59,426 bases of DNA from an uncultured Spartobacteria bacterium (GTDB taxonomy: Bacteria > Verrucomicrobiota > Verrucomicrobiia > Chthoniobacterales > JAATET01): the NCBI GenBank assembly GCA_937901895.1, contig CALGTD010000161.1, positions 1 through 59,426 of the forward strand, in the 5' to 3' direction. Position numbers and translations under genes: made by a program. This document shows, in pieces, positions 51,599-59,426 of this stretch. The stretch's first letter is position 1. Each line of letters opens with the position of its first letter. The notes under the pieces are model-generated. The model worked only from the letters and a program-made list of their open reading frames with translations, searched no databases and was not told where the DNA came from.

Positions 51599-52255
51599 TC
51601 AGGCCCCCCGGAGCATCCGGATTTCCGCCGCGCGGTCGGTGGCGCGGAAGACGGAGGTTCCGGCGACGAGCAGGTTTGCGCCGGCCTCGATGGACATGCG
51701 GGCGGTTTCGGGATTGATGCCGCCATCGACTTCGATGCCGAAATCCAGCGCCTGCCGGTCGCGCCATGAAGCACCCTGCCTCACCTTTTCCATCATCTCC
51801 GGAATGAATGATTGACCGCCGAAGCCCGGATTTACGGTCATCACGAGGAGGATGTCGAACTGTCCGAGGAACGGCTCGATGACGGCGATGTCAGTCGGCG
51901 GACTGATGGCGAGCCCGGCCTTGCACCCGGCATCGCGAATGGCACGGAGCGTCTTCGAGACGTCGTGGTCGGCTTCCACATGAACGCTGATCGACGAGGC
52001 GACGTTCGTGAAGCGCGGGAAATAATGGTCGGGCCGCGTGACCATGAGGTGCACGTCGAGCGGGAGCGACGTATGGCGGGACACGGCTTCCACGAACGCC
52101 GGACCAAACGAAATGTTGTCCACGAAATGCCCGTCCATCACATCGCAATGCACCCAGTCTGCGCCTGCAGCGGCGAGGGATTCGGTCTCTGCGCCGACCT
52201 TGGCAAAGTCACTGGCGAGGATGGATGGGGCGACGAGAATCTTGCGGGCGTTCAT
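51599..52255 (-). CDS. rpe: Ribulose-phosphate 3-epimerase
   Basis: 218 residues, usual length. TIM barrel with SILASDFAKVG, HCDVMDGHFVDNIS, LDVHLMV, HVEAD, VNPGFGGQSFIPEM and EVDGGINPETA. Interconverts ribulose-5-phosphate and xylulose-5-phosphate in the pentose phosphate pathway. The second-to-last block VAGTSVFRATD completes the phosphate site. Ends convergent with folC; starts 45 bp after the chrA stop. Confidence 0.96.
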   Translation of the reverse strand: MNARKILVAPSILASDFAKVGAETESLAAAGADWVHCDVMDGHFVDNISFGPAFVEAVSRHTSLPLDVHLMVTRPDHYFPRFTNVASSISVHVEADHDVSKTLRAIRDAGCKAGLAISPPTDIAVIEPFLGQFDILLVMTVNPGFGGQSFIPEMMEKVRQGASWRDRQALDFGIEVDGGINPETARMSIEAGANLLVAGTSVFRATDRAAEIRMLRGA

Positions 52256-52300
52256 CGGATCGCGGGCATTGTCGGAGATTCGGCGGGCGACGGAAAGGGT

Positions 52301-53653
52301 TTATGCGAGGCCGCCAAGGCGCAGGACGAGACCGGCGGCGGCTCCGAGAGCGACGATCCAGAGGATGTCGAGTTTCGTGCGGATGAGGAGAAGAAGAAAC
52401 ACGACGGAAAGCGCGAGAGGGGTGGCCTGGAACGAGCCGGGTTGCGGAACGACGACGTGCCATGCAAACCACACGGAAAGATTCAGGATGACGCCGACCA
52501 CCGCGGCGGTGACGGCGGTGAGCGCGGCATTCCAATGTTTGCTGCCGCGACCGGCCTCGATGAACGGTCCGCCGACGAAGATGAAAAGGAAACCCGGGAT
52601 GAAGGTGACCCAGCTCGTGAGTGCCGCTGCGAGCATCGCAGTGAGAAGGGGAGGTAACGCACCTGGGGCGTTCCATCCTCCCAGAAATCCGACGAACTGC
52701 AGCACGAGGATGAGCGGGCCGGGCGTCGTTTCCGCGAGGGCGAGGCCGTCCATCGTCTGCGTGGCGGTGAGCCAGCCATGCGTTTCGACCGCTTGCTGTG
52801 CGACGTAGGGGAGCACGGCGTAGGCTCCCCCGAATGTCACCAGCGCCGCCTTGCTGAAAAAGAGGCCTTCCGTGGTGAGGACGTTGTTGCGTCCGAAAAT
52901 TGCCCAGCACGCAGCGACCGGTGCGAGCCACACGAGGGTCCAGACGGCGGCGGTTCCGACGGCTCGTGGCAGGCTGGGACGACCAAACAGCGAAGCTGCG
53001 GAATCGTCGACCACGCAGGGCGACTCATCAAATGCCGAGCCTCCAGACGGGCGCGTGGCGCCGAATGGACCCGGAAACCAATGTCCACCGGCGAGTCCGA
53101 GAACCGCTGCCAGCAGGACGATGAGGGGAAACGGGACGCTGAAAAAGAAAATGGCGACGAACGCCGCCGCGGAGATTGCCCACATCGTGCCGTTTCGCAG
53201 CGCCTTTCGCCCGATCCGCAGCACTGCAGCGGCGACGATCGCCATCACCGCGGGTTTCAGGCCGTAGAACGCAGCGTCGACCGCCGGGACGCTGCCGTAG
53301 AGCACGTAGACGACGCTGATGATTCCCATCAACAGGGCTCCGGGAAGGACGAAGAGAACGCCGGCGATGATGCCACCCCACACGCGATGCAAAAGCCAGC
53401 CGGTGTAGATGGCGAGTTGCTGTGCCTCTGGTCCGGGGAGCAGCATGCAATAGTTCAGCGCGTGGAGAAACCGGCTGTCGCTGATCCAGCGGCGTCGCTC
53501 GACCAGCTCGCGATGCATGAGGGCAATCTGTCCGGCCGGACCGCCGAAGCTCAGCAGGCCGACCTTGATCCAGACGCGCAGTGCCTCGGCGAAGGACGGA
53601 TGCGGAGGTCGTCCCCCGACTGGCGCTACGCCGTAGTCGCCACGGCCGTCCAT
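52301..53653 (-). CDS. Chromate transporter family protein (ChrA-like)
   Basis: 450 residues from the ATG at 53653, which overlaps the ispE stop by 28 bp. Two CHR domains in tandem (about 25-200 and 255-445), as in long ChrA proteins: VGLLSFGGPAGQIALMHRELVE in parts near the start and FSKAALVTFGGAYAVLPYVAQQAVETHGW in parts near 260, with GPEAQQLAIYTGW and PGPLILVLQFVGFLGG. Expected to export chromate, or to move sulfate or another oxyanion. About ten to twelve spans. Confidence 0.9.
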   Translation of the reverse strand: MDGRGDYGVAPVGGRPPHPSFAEALRVWIKVGLLSFGGPAGQIALMHRELVERRRWISDSRFLHALNYCMLLPGPEAQQLAIYTGWLLHRVWGGIIAGVLFVLPGALLMGIISVVYVLYGSVPAVDAAFYGLKPAVMAIVAAAVLRIGRKALRNGTMWAISAAAFVAIFFFSVPFPLIVLLAAVLGLAGGHWFPGPFGATRPSGGSAFDESPCVVDDSAASLFGRPSLPRAVGTAAVWTLVWLAPVAACWAIFGRNNVLTTEGLFFSKAALVTFGGAYAVLPYVAQQAVETHGWLTATQTMDGLALAETTPGPLILVLQFVGFLGGWNAPGALPPLLTAMLAAALTSWVTFIPGFLFIFVGGPFIEAGRGSKHWNAALTAVTAAVVGVILNLSVWFAWHVVVPQPGSFQATPLALSVVFLLLLIRTKLDILWIVALGAAAGLVLRLGGLA

Positions 53654-54456
53654 GTGAACTCCCCGAAATGTGCCTGCGCGTGCCGGGCGATCGCGGCGGC
53701 GGCTTCCCCGGACTCGCACACGCCGAACATCGTGGAGCCGGAGCCCGACATCATTGCGACATGGCAGCCGGGTTGCTCGCGCAGCCACGCGCGGATGACT
53801 GGCAGAAGCAGAAACTTCTCGAAGACGGGTTTCTCGAGATCGTTCACGAACTCAAAATCCATCCAGGACTGCGGCGACAGATCCACGGACGGCAGCCCCG
53901 TCGCGGTGGACCACTGCCGGTAGGCCCAGGGGGTGGAAACTCCGAAAGGTGGCTTGATCAGGACGAGGTGAAGCGGCGGCGCCGGTGGTGCGGGTTCAAC
54001 GACCTCGCCCCGGCCTCGCACGATTGCGCGTTGCCGACGGATGAAGAATGGCACGTCGGATCCGATGCGTGCCGCGATTTCCTCGAGCCCTGTGGTGCCG
54101 AGGTTTGTCTCAAAGATGGAGTCCAGTGCGAGGAGGACCGCCGCCGCGTCGCTGCTGCCTCCACCGAGTCCGGCGCCGGAGGGGATGTGTTTCGTGATGA
54201 AGATGTCGGCGAAAAACCGAACGCCGGTCTGCGCGTGAAACTGCCGGGCTGCGACAGCGGCGAGATTGGAATCATCCTGCGGGATGGCCGGATCGTCGCA
54301 ACGCACCTTCACGCCCTGGCCGAGCGACGTTTCGATCGTGATCTCGTCGGCCAGCGAGATCGGCGCAATGACGGACTCGATCTCGTGAAACCCATCCGGC
54401 CGCCTGCCGAGGATACGGAGCGAAAGGTTGACTTTCGCAGGGGCACGCAGCTTCAT
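53626..54456 (-). CDS. ispE: 4-diphosphocytidyl-2-C-methyl-D-erythritol kinase
   Basis: 276 residues from the ATG at 54456 (MKLRAPAKVNLSL), with GAGGA 15 bp upstream; an alternative at 54477 adds seven residues. GHMP kinase with the ATP-binding loop PSGAGLGGGSSDAAAVL and C-terminal MSGSGSTMFGV. Fourth enzyme of the MEP pathway to isoprenoids. Divergent to pyrF with only 20 bp between starts; overlaps the chromate transporter start. Confidence 0.93.
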   Translation of the reverse strand: MKLRAPAKVNLSLRILGRRPDGFHEIESVIAPISLADEITIETSLGQGVKVRCDDPAIPQDDSNLAAVAARQFHAQTGVRFFADIFITKHIPSGAGLGGGSSDAAAVLLALDSIFETNLGTTGLEEIAARIGSDVPFFIRRQRAIVRGRGEVVEPAPPAPPLHLVLIKPPFGVSTPWAYRQWSTATGLPSVDLSPQSWMDFEFVNDLEKPVFEKFLLLPVIRAWLREQPGCHVAMMSGSGSTMFGVCESGEAAAAIARHAQAHFGEFTWTAVATTA

Positions 54457-54476
54457 CGGGCGCGCATCCTCGACCA

Positions 54477-55166
54477 ATGCAGACTCCCGCTAAAGAAAAA
54501 ATCATTGTGGCACTCGACGTCCCTGACCGCCGTGCGGCGGATGCCGTGCTGGACGAACTCTCCGGCGTCGCCACGTGGTGCAAGATCGGAATGCAGCTTT
54601 TCACGAGCGAGGGGCCGGATGTCGTCCGTGCCGCGCGGGACCGGGGGTGGAAGGTTTTTCTCGATCTGAAGTTTCACGATATTCCGAACACCGTGGCCTC
54701 GGGTGTCCGGTCGGCTTGTTCAGTCGGTGTGGACATGCTGACGATCCACCTGAGCGGAGGTCCGGAGATGATTCGCGCGGCCGTGGATGCGGCGACGGAT
54801 TGCACCGTGCTCGGGGTCACCGTGCTGACGAGCAGCACCGCGGACACGCTTGCCGCCGTCGGGATCGATCGCGAGCCTGCGGAATGGGTGCCGCAACTCG
54901 CGAAAGTGGGCGCGGAGTGCGGCATAGGCGGAATCGTTTGCAGTCCGCTGGAAATTGGTGCCGTTCGCGCTGCGGTTGGACCGGCGGTGAAGATCGTCAC
55001 TCCCGGTGTGCGGCCTGCGGGCGCGGATGCGGGCGACCAAAAGCGGATTCTCACTCCGGCCGAGGCGATTGCCGCGGGCGCGGATTTTCTCGTCATCGGA
55101 CGACCGATTCTCGCTGCCGCCGATCGCGCGGAGGCCTTTGCGGCCATCGTGGCGGAGTGCGGGTAG
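54477..55166 (+). CDS. pyrF: Orotidine 5'-phosphate decarboxylase
   Basis: 229 residues, usual length for the bacterial type. Active-site signature FLDLKFHDIPNTVASG, N-terminal IIVALDVPD, LTIHLSGG, VTVLTSS and C-terminal IVTPGVRPAGAD with LVIGRPILAAAD. Final step of UMP synthesis. Divergent to ispE; convergent with the methyltransferase, 7 bp apart. Confidence 0.96.
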   Translation: MQTPAKEKIIVALDVPDRRAADAVLDELSGVATWCKIGMQLFTSEGPDVVRAARDRGWKVFLDLKFHDIPNTVASGVRSACSVGVDMLTIHLSGGPEMIRAAVDAATDCTVLGVTVLTSSTADTLAAVGIDREPAEWVPQLAKVGAECGIGGIVCSPLEIGAVRAAVGPAVKIVTPGVRPAGADAGDQKRILTPAEAIAAGADFLVIGRPILAAADRAEAFAAIVAECG

Positions 55167-55173
55167 AGTCCGG

Positions 55174-55896
55174 TCAATCCGGACCGAAGACGTCGGCGTC
55201 CTTGTAACGCTTCCCTAGCGAAAGGCAGTGGAGATCGCCGGCGGAGCGGAAGAGCGTGAGATTGTCGAATTCCGCTTCCCGCAACCACGAAATCAGTCCG
55301 GCCTCGAACGCCGCGAGGTAGCGGGCATGCGCCTCCGGCCGGGCGAGGTAGCATTTGTTGAACGCGGAGAGCAGGAATTTCAGCGAACCCGCGCGAACCG
55401 CATCGAAAACGCCGAGCGTCACCTCGGGGTAGCGTTCCGAATAGAAGTCATCGACACAGACGAGCCCGTCGGCGTGCAGCACGGATTCCGCGAGTGCGAT
55501 TTCCCGGCGCACGAAATCCGCGGTGTGCCGGCCGTCGACATGAAAGAACCGCGGGGCACCCGCTGCGGCGACCGCCTCGCGGGCCGCGGGGGAATCGGAG
55601 CTATTCGCAACGAACGTATATCGGCACTGCGGTGCGATTCGCGACATGCGGTCCGCGATTTCCGGGGATTGGAAGGGATCCACGAGGAGCAAAGGCTCGT
55701 CCGGACCGAGCAATGCGCCGAGCAGTGCGGCCGAGCGGCCTTGAAACACACCGATCTCGATCGCGCCGCCGCGAATGCCCATCCGTGCCTGCTCATTGAA
55801 AAGAAACGCCCAGACGAGCGCCTGCTTGCGGTTTAGAAAGCCGGGAATTTCGCCGATCTCGCGGTTGAACAGGCGGAGCAGGGAGCGGACGTCCAT
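55174..55896 (-). CDS. Class I SAM-dependent methyltransferase (TylF/Methyltransf_24-like)
   Basis: 240 residues. SAM motif I is GGAIEIGVFQGRSAALLG; motif II is LLLVDPF; FFHVDGRHTADFV and VCVDDFYSERYPEV are the later acidic blocks typical of TylF-type O-methyltransferases that act on sugars. Substrate unknown. It lies next to the ArnT-like glycosyltransferase, on the same strand and 60 bp after it, so a surface glycan is a plausible target. Confidence 0.85.
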   Translation of the reverse strand: MDVRSLLRLFNREIGEIPGFLNRKQALVWAFLFNEQARMGIRGGAIEIGVFQGRSAALLGALLGPDEPLLLVDPFQSPEIADRMSRIAPQCRYTFVANSSDSPAAREAVAAAGAPRFFHVDGRHTADFVRREIALAESVLHADGLVCVDDFYSERYPEVTLGVFDAVRAGSLKFLLSAFNKCYLARPEAHARYLAAFEAGLISWLREAEFDNLTLFRSAGDLHCLSLGKRYKDADVFGPD

Positions 55897-55956
55897 TGGG
55901 ACCGAGAGAAATGGCGGCTGTCGCGCAGGGGGTCAAGCGGTCAGATGCCGTCGCTT

Positions 55957-57414
55957 CTAATCCTGGATGAACAGGAAGTAACGTTTGTCGTTTTTGGCGC
56001 GGAGTTCGCCGGAGTCGAGTGCGGGCTTTACGTCTCCGACTTCCTCGAAAAAGCCGCGTGCGGTGCGATCGGACATCAGGATGGCCATTGGCTCGCCGGC
56101 CTTCCATGCGCGGAAGGCGTCGCCCTTGTCGGTGAAACGCAGCACGTCGAGGTAGAGAAGAAGTCCTTCGTCGCGGACGCGCGGCAGGGCGATCGTGTCG
56201 AAACCCCGGGCGGCGGCGGTCTCGCGGGCGGTCTTTGCAAATTCGACCAGAGCGGGTGTCCGCTCGTGGTAGCTGAGCGGAACGAGTCCGATGAAATATC
56301 CACCTGCGAAGAGAAATCCACCCGCCAGAGCAGCTCCGGAGGCAATGCGGATCCGCCGGTCGTTCCACACGAGCGAAAGCCAGTCCACGAGAAGCAGGCA
56401 GAGTGGCGGAATGACCGGATAAACTCGGTCAACGCGTTTTGCGGGAATGAGCGTCATCGCAAGCAGACCGCCGAAGGTCCACAGGACGAGCCAGAGTGTG
56501 GCCGGGCGGTCGCGAAGGTGCCTGCGAACGGCGGGGAATGCGATCGGAAGTGCGAGGACGAGCCAGCTCCATGGAGCGAACTTGTGCAGGAGGTGTGGAA
56601 AATAGAACCAGAACGGTTGTGGCCGTTCGTCGTCGCGTGCGCCTTCCTGGAAGCGCGAGAGGAACTCACGATTTACGACGTCGTCGTAAAATCCCTCTTT
56701 CATCATCAGCGCGGCGGCACCCCATGCGATGAAAAGTCCGAGCGGAAGCAGCCATGTCCACCAGCCGCTCCAGGCAAGGCGGCGGTTCTTCGCGTCGAGC
56801 ACGATGAATGCGACGAGGCCGGGAAGGAGAAACGCGTAGATAACCGGCCCTTTCGTCATGAGTGCGGCAACCTGGATCGCGCAGAATGCCCAGCGTTCGG
56901 GTGTGGTCCACGGCGCACCCGCACGGAGTTTCCGCCAGATCATCCAGCCGGACAGGAAGATGAAAAACCCGAGCATCATGTCCGTGCGGACGAGGGTGGC
57001 GAGGCGCGGAGTGAGGAGGTTCAATCCAAACGCGGCGGCGGCAAGGACGGCGCCGGGTTCTCCGAGAATCGCGCGGCCGGCGCGGACGAGAATGCCGAGA
57101 ATCGCCAGCGCGCAGATCAGGGAGGGCAGCCGCCACGCAAGATCCCAGGGGAGTCCTGCCAGTCGCAGGGCGGCGGAAACCCAGCCCATGAGCGGCGGCT
57201 TCGACGCGGATGCGCCCTGCGGCGTTTGCTGGAACCACATGTCGCCGGTCTTCACGATCTCGTAGGCAACGTAGGCCTGCTTGGCCTGGTCGTAGTTGTC
57301 GAGATGCCAGGGCAGGTTCGCGATGACAAAAATCAGCGCGAGGAATGCGAGAAGCGCCGGAAGAACGAACGGCTTCCCGGGCAGGGCGGCGAGGAAATCC
57401 GCGAGCCGTTTCAC
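55957..57414 (-). CDS. ArnT-like glycosyltransferase (GT39/GT83 family)
   Basis: 485 residues. About twelve membrane spans. First extracytoplasmic loop holds the catalytic-type DNYDQAKQAYVAYEIVKTGDMW (in parts) followed by KPPL, as in lipid-linked-sugar transferases. The C-terminal third is a soluble domain. It would move a sugar from a polyprenyl-phosphate donor to lipid A, a wall polymer or a protein. Its start overlaps the PAP2 stop by 4 bp, suggesting that the phosphatase recycles the polyprenyl carrier or works on the same lipid. Confidence 0.88.
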   Translation of the reverse strand: MKRLADFLAALPGKPFVLPALLAFLALIFVIANLPWHLDNYDQAKQAYVAYEIVKTGDMWFQQTPQGASASKPPLMGWVSAALRLAGLPWDLAWRLPSLICALAILGILVRAGRAILGEPGAVLAAAAFGLNLLTPRLATLVRTDMMLGFFIFLSGWMIWRKLRAGAPWTTPERWAFCAIQVAALMTKGPVIYAFLLPGLVAFIVLDAKNRRLAWSGWWTWLLPLGLFIAWGAAALMMKEGFYDDVVNREFLSRFQEGARDDERPQPFWFYFPHLLHKFAPWSWLVLALPIAFPAVRRHLRDRPATLWLVLWTFGGLLAMTLIPAKRVDRVYPVIPPLCLLLVDWLSLVWNDRRIRIASGAALAGGFLFAGGYFIGLVPLSYHERTPALVEFAKTARETAAARGFDTIALPRVRDEGLLLYLDVLRFTDKGDAFRAWKAGEPMAILMSDRTARGFFEEVGDVKPALDSGELRAKNDKRYFLFIQD

Positions 57415-58103
57415 GCGGCGGGTTTGCGTTTTCGGAGCATCGCGATCGCGCGGGCGGCGATGGCGTCGCCGTCACGCTTTGCAATCCTCCACACAATCCA
57501 TGCGACGACGATGGCGAGGACCGTCGCCACGACGACATCGGAAAGGTAATGTGCGCCGAGGGCCATGCGCGACCATGCCACCGCGCCGGCGGCAAGCATC
57601 GCAAGGACGCCGAGCAGCGGCCGCGCAAAAAGGAGAACTGCGGCGAATCCGACGGCCGTTGCGGTGTGGCCGGAGGGAAACGAGTTGTATTTCGAGTTTC
57701 CGATCGTGAACCCGCCGTTGTGAAACGGGCCATAGAAGCCCTTCGCGATGTCTTCGGTATCGCGCGGACGCACGCGTCCCGTCGTGAGACGTGAGGTATT
57801 TGCGAGGATGCCCGCAACAGTCGATGCGATCATCGCGGCGATGAGGATGCGCTTCCATTCGCGGCTGTTTCGTTTCCACGCCACGAGCAGGCCGAGACCG
57901 CCAAGCAGCATGAGCTCGGGCCAGTCGCCGTATTTGCTGATCGCCCCGAGGACCTGAGCCTCGGTGGATTTCTTCCACCCCTTGCCCTGGGCGGTGAGCA
58001 TTTCCGCCCGCGCCCAGTCATCGAGCACGAACGCGGACGCGATCGCCAGGATGGCGAGCAGTGCGACGACGAAGGCGATCGCTTTGGAAACGGCGGGTGA
58101 CAT
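57411..58103 (-). CDS. PAP2-family membrane phosphatase
   Basis: 230 residues from the ATG at 58103. Five to six membrane spans. Phosphatase motifs are intact: TGRVRPRD (C1), FPSGHTATAVG (C2) and SRMALGAHYLSDVV (C3). Dephosphorylates a lipid phosphate such as undecaprenyl pyrophosphate or lipid A. Coupled to the ArnT-like gene by an ATGA overlap. Divergent to the carboxypeptidase gene, 104 bp apart. Confidence 0.9.
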   Translation of the reverse strand: MSPAVSKAIAFVVALLAILAIASAFVLDDWARAEMLTAQGKGWKKSTEAQVLGAISKYGDWPELMLLGGLGLLVAWKRNSREWKRILIAAMIASTVAGILANTSRLTTGRVRPRDTEDIAKGFYGPFHNGGFTIGNSKYNSFPSGHTATAVGFAAVLLFARPLLGVLAMLAAGAVAWSRMALGAHYLSDVVVATVLAIVVAWIVWRIAKRDGDAIAARAIAMLRKRKPAA

Positions 58104-58207
58104 CGCGATCAGACAAGCGAAGAATCGGATTTCGCGCGAGCGAATCCCGGCAGGCGGCTTTTTGGGATTGGCCGCGGCAGGGTGGTTTCCTAAAACCCCC
58201 GCGAACC

Positions 58208-59140
58208 ATGAGGAAATGGATTTTGTTCGCAATGGCTGCCGCCGTGCTCGGCGGAACGGGGTGCTCGGTGATCGAGCGCGAGCAACGTCCGTCGCAAAGT
58301 GTGCCGCGGCGAACGATGGCGGTCTCCGCCCCGCCCGTCTCGACGGTCGCGAATTCGCGAATGGGCGAGGGGCCGATTTGGCCGCTCACGGCGCCCCAAA
58401 TCTATGCGCAATCAGCGATCCTTATTGATGCGGAGACCGGGGAAACCCTCTACGAAAAAAATGCGGACCAGCGCCGCCAGGTCGCCAGCACACAGAAGAT
58501 TCTTACCGCGCTGCTCATCGCCGAGCGGGGCGGATTGGACGAACTGGTGACAGTGACCGCATCGGATGTGGCGGTCGAGCCGACAAACGCCGGCATGCGG
58601 GCCGGGCAGAGATACCCGCGCCGCCAGCTGCTAGCGGCGATGCTCGTGAAGAGCTGCAACGACGCCGCTACCGCGCTCGGCAGGGACTACGCGGGCAGCG
58701 TCGAGGGTTTTGCACGGGCGATGAACGCCCGGGCGCAATCGCTCGGGGCGCTTTCCAGCCATTTTGTGAATCCGAGCGGACTTCCGGGGCCGCAGTATTC
58801 CACCGCCCGTGACATGGCGCGTATTGCCTACCGGGCGTGGAGAAATCCGACGATTCGCTCGATCACGCGCCTGCCGGGATACCAGTTCGTTTTTACCAAT
58901 GGCCGCACGAAGTATCTGGAGTCCACCAACAAGATGCTCGGCAGGGTGCCGGGCGTGGATGGCATGAAAACCGGATTCACCAATGCGGCGGGTCGCTGCC
59001 TCATTACGAGTGCGACGATCAACGGGCGCAGCTACATCCTCGTGCAGCTGGGAAGCAAGACGAGCTACATCTTCACGGATGCCGAGCGGATGCTCTCCTG
59101 GGCGGCATCGACACGACGCGGCGTCTTCGCAGCGAACTAG
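58208..59140 (+). CDS. D-alanyl-D-alanine carboxypeptidase lipoprotein (DacA-like)
   Basis: 310 residues from the ATG at 58208. Lipobox (GTGC, Cys19) anchors it. Peptidase S11 motifs are intact: SxxK in ASTQKILTAL (Ser94, Lys97), SxN in KSCND (Ser149, Asn151) and KTG in GMKTGF (254-256). Trims terminal D-Ala from peptidoglycan stem peptides, which limits cross-linking. The family's C-terminal beta domain appears absent, which fits the short length. Confidence 0.92.
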   Translation: MRKWILFAMAAAVLGGTGCSVIEREQRPSQSVPRRTMAVSAPPVSTVANSRMGEGPIWPLTAPQIYAQSAILIDAETGETLYEKNADQRRQVASTQKILTALLIAERGGLDELVTVTASDVAVEPTNAGMRAGQRYPRRQLLAAMLVKSCNDAATALGRDYAGSVEGFARAMNARAQSLGALSSHFVNPSGLPGPQYSTARDMARIAYRAWRNPTIRSITRLPGYQFVFTNGRTKYLESTNKMLGRVPGVDGMKTGFTNAAGRCLITSATINGRSYILVQLGSKTSYIFTDAERMLSWAASTRRGVFAAN

Positions 59141-59258
59141 GCCGGGTTCCGGAGTCCGGCGTTCCTTCCTGCGCACTGGAGAAATTTTCCAATCCGCAGA
59201 GGCCGGCATTTGCGTTATGTCGGGGGGTGTCACACGACGGCACGCCCGTTGAAGCCGG

Positions 59259-59426
59259 ATGAAAACCCACCTCGTGTTTGCAGTGATGACCATCGCCCTG
59301 CTGGCGTTCGTCATTTCGCAGAGCGATCGCAAGACACTGGGTTTCGACATGGTCGTCGCGCAGGCCGAGCGGCTTGCCAGCGAGCCGTATGAACCGCCGC
59401 AGCCCATCCCGCCCAAAGTGCTGCGC
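59259..59426 (+). CDS. OpgG/MdoG-like glucan biosynthesis protein, 3'-truncated by window edge
   Basis: 56 codons from the ATG at 59259 with no stop before the window ends. A signal peptide-like start (MKTHLVFAVMTIALLAFVIS) leads into LGFDMVVAQAERLASEPYEPP and PIPPKVLR in parts, which matches the mature N-terminus of osmoregulated periplasmic glucan synthesis proteins OpgG/OpgD (FxxVxxxAxxLAxxPYxPP). Complete identity needs the rest of the gene. The 118-bp gap after the carboxypeptidase gene has no obvious feature. Confidence 0.65.
   Translation, partial: MKTHLVFAVMTIALLAFVISQSDRKTLGFDMVVAQAERLASEPYEPPQPIPPKVLR

Overview
The window is GC-rich, densely packed bacterial chromosome carrying 51 complete or nearly complete protein genes and one truncated gene at each edge. 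I see no rRNA, tRNA, CRISPR array, transposase or phage gene. A Verrucomicrobiota host is the best guess. Reasons: two secreted proteins end in a PEP-CTERM sorting signal, one secreted enzyme carries the DPDGDG-type tail common in that phylum, there is a large secreted alpha-solenoid protein of the kind seen there, and the housekeeping genes look Gram-negative (LpxL-type acyltransferase, TolC, PpiD-like chaperone, OpgG-like protein). This assignment is inference; no rRNA is present to settle it.

Layout. 1-5.9 kb: an SDR gene cut by the edge, a LysR-mtnP-polysaccharide deacetylase operon, a YggS-type PLP protein, an L,D-transpeptidase lipoprotein and a cyclic-nucleotide-binding/DUF1003 membrane protein. 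5.7-14.1 kb is the most unusual part: a malonate uptake and activation operon (madL-madM-matB) with a divergent FCD-type GntR regulator, followed by a 925-residue secreted SGNH hydrolase and two PEP-CTERM proteins. These three secreted proteins share one ~200-residue domain that I do not recognise (four copies in all). Palindromes of the form ATTGTATACAAT stand in front of two of the three genes. 14.2-23.1 kb: acyltransferase, metG, TPR protein, PpiD-like chaperone, an ExbB-like zinc-ribbon protein, a CPBP protease, a zinc alcohol dehydrogenase and a second SGNH hydrolase. 23.1-27.7 kb: dnaK-groES-groEL with a strong terminator. 27.7-37.8 kb: the solenoid protein, a secreted amidase, a split membrane-bound spermidine-synthase-like pair, a small RNase III-like protein, a natural fusion of an exonuclease with an ATP-dependent DNA ligase, and an MFS transporter.

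37.9-45 kb: metallo-beta-lactamase-fold hydrolase, ACT-domain protein, FIST-domain sensor, MacA-like adaptor, MacB-like ATPase and permease, and a convergent TolC-family protein. Together the last four can form a tripartite efflux system. 45-51.6 kb: bioA, a secreted alpha/beta hydrolase, a second CPBP protease, comF, accD and folC. 51.6-59.4 kb: rpe, chromate transporter, ispE, pyrF, a methyltransferase, an ArnT-like glycosyltransferase with a PAP2 phosphatase, a D,D-carboxypeptidase lipoprotein and the start of an OpgG-like glucan synthesis gene.

How the parts fit: most of the window is envelope biogenesis plus central metabolism. The candidate new system is the mad/mat-GntR locus and the shared-domain secreted proteins. 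An FCD-type GntR regulator sits beside malonate genes, and the palindromes look like the sites such regulators bind. A secreted esterase and its PEP-CTERM relatives may therefore be controlled together with malonate uptake. That link is a hypothesis from sequence layout and motif shape only.
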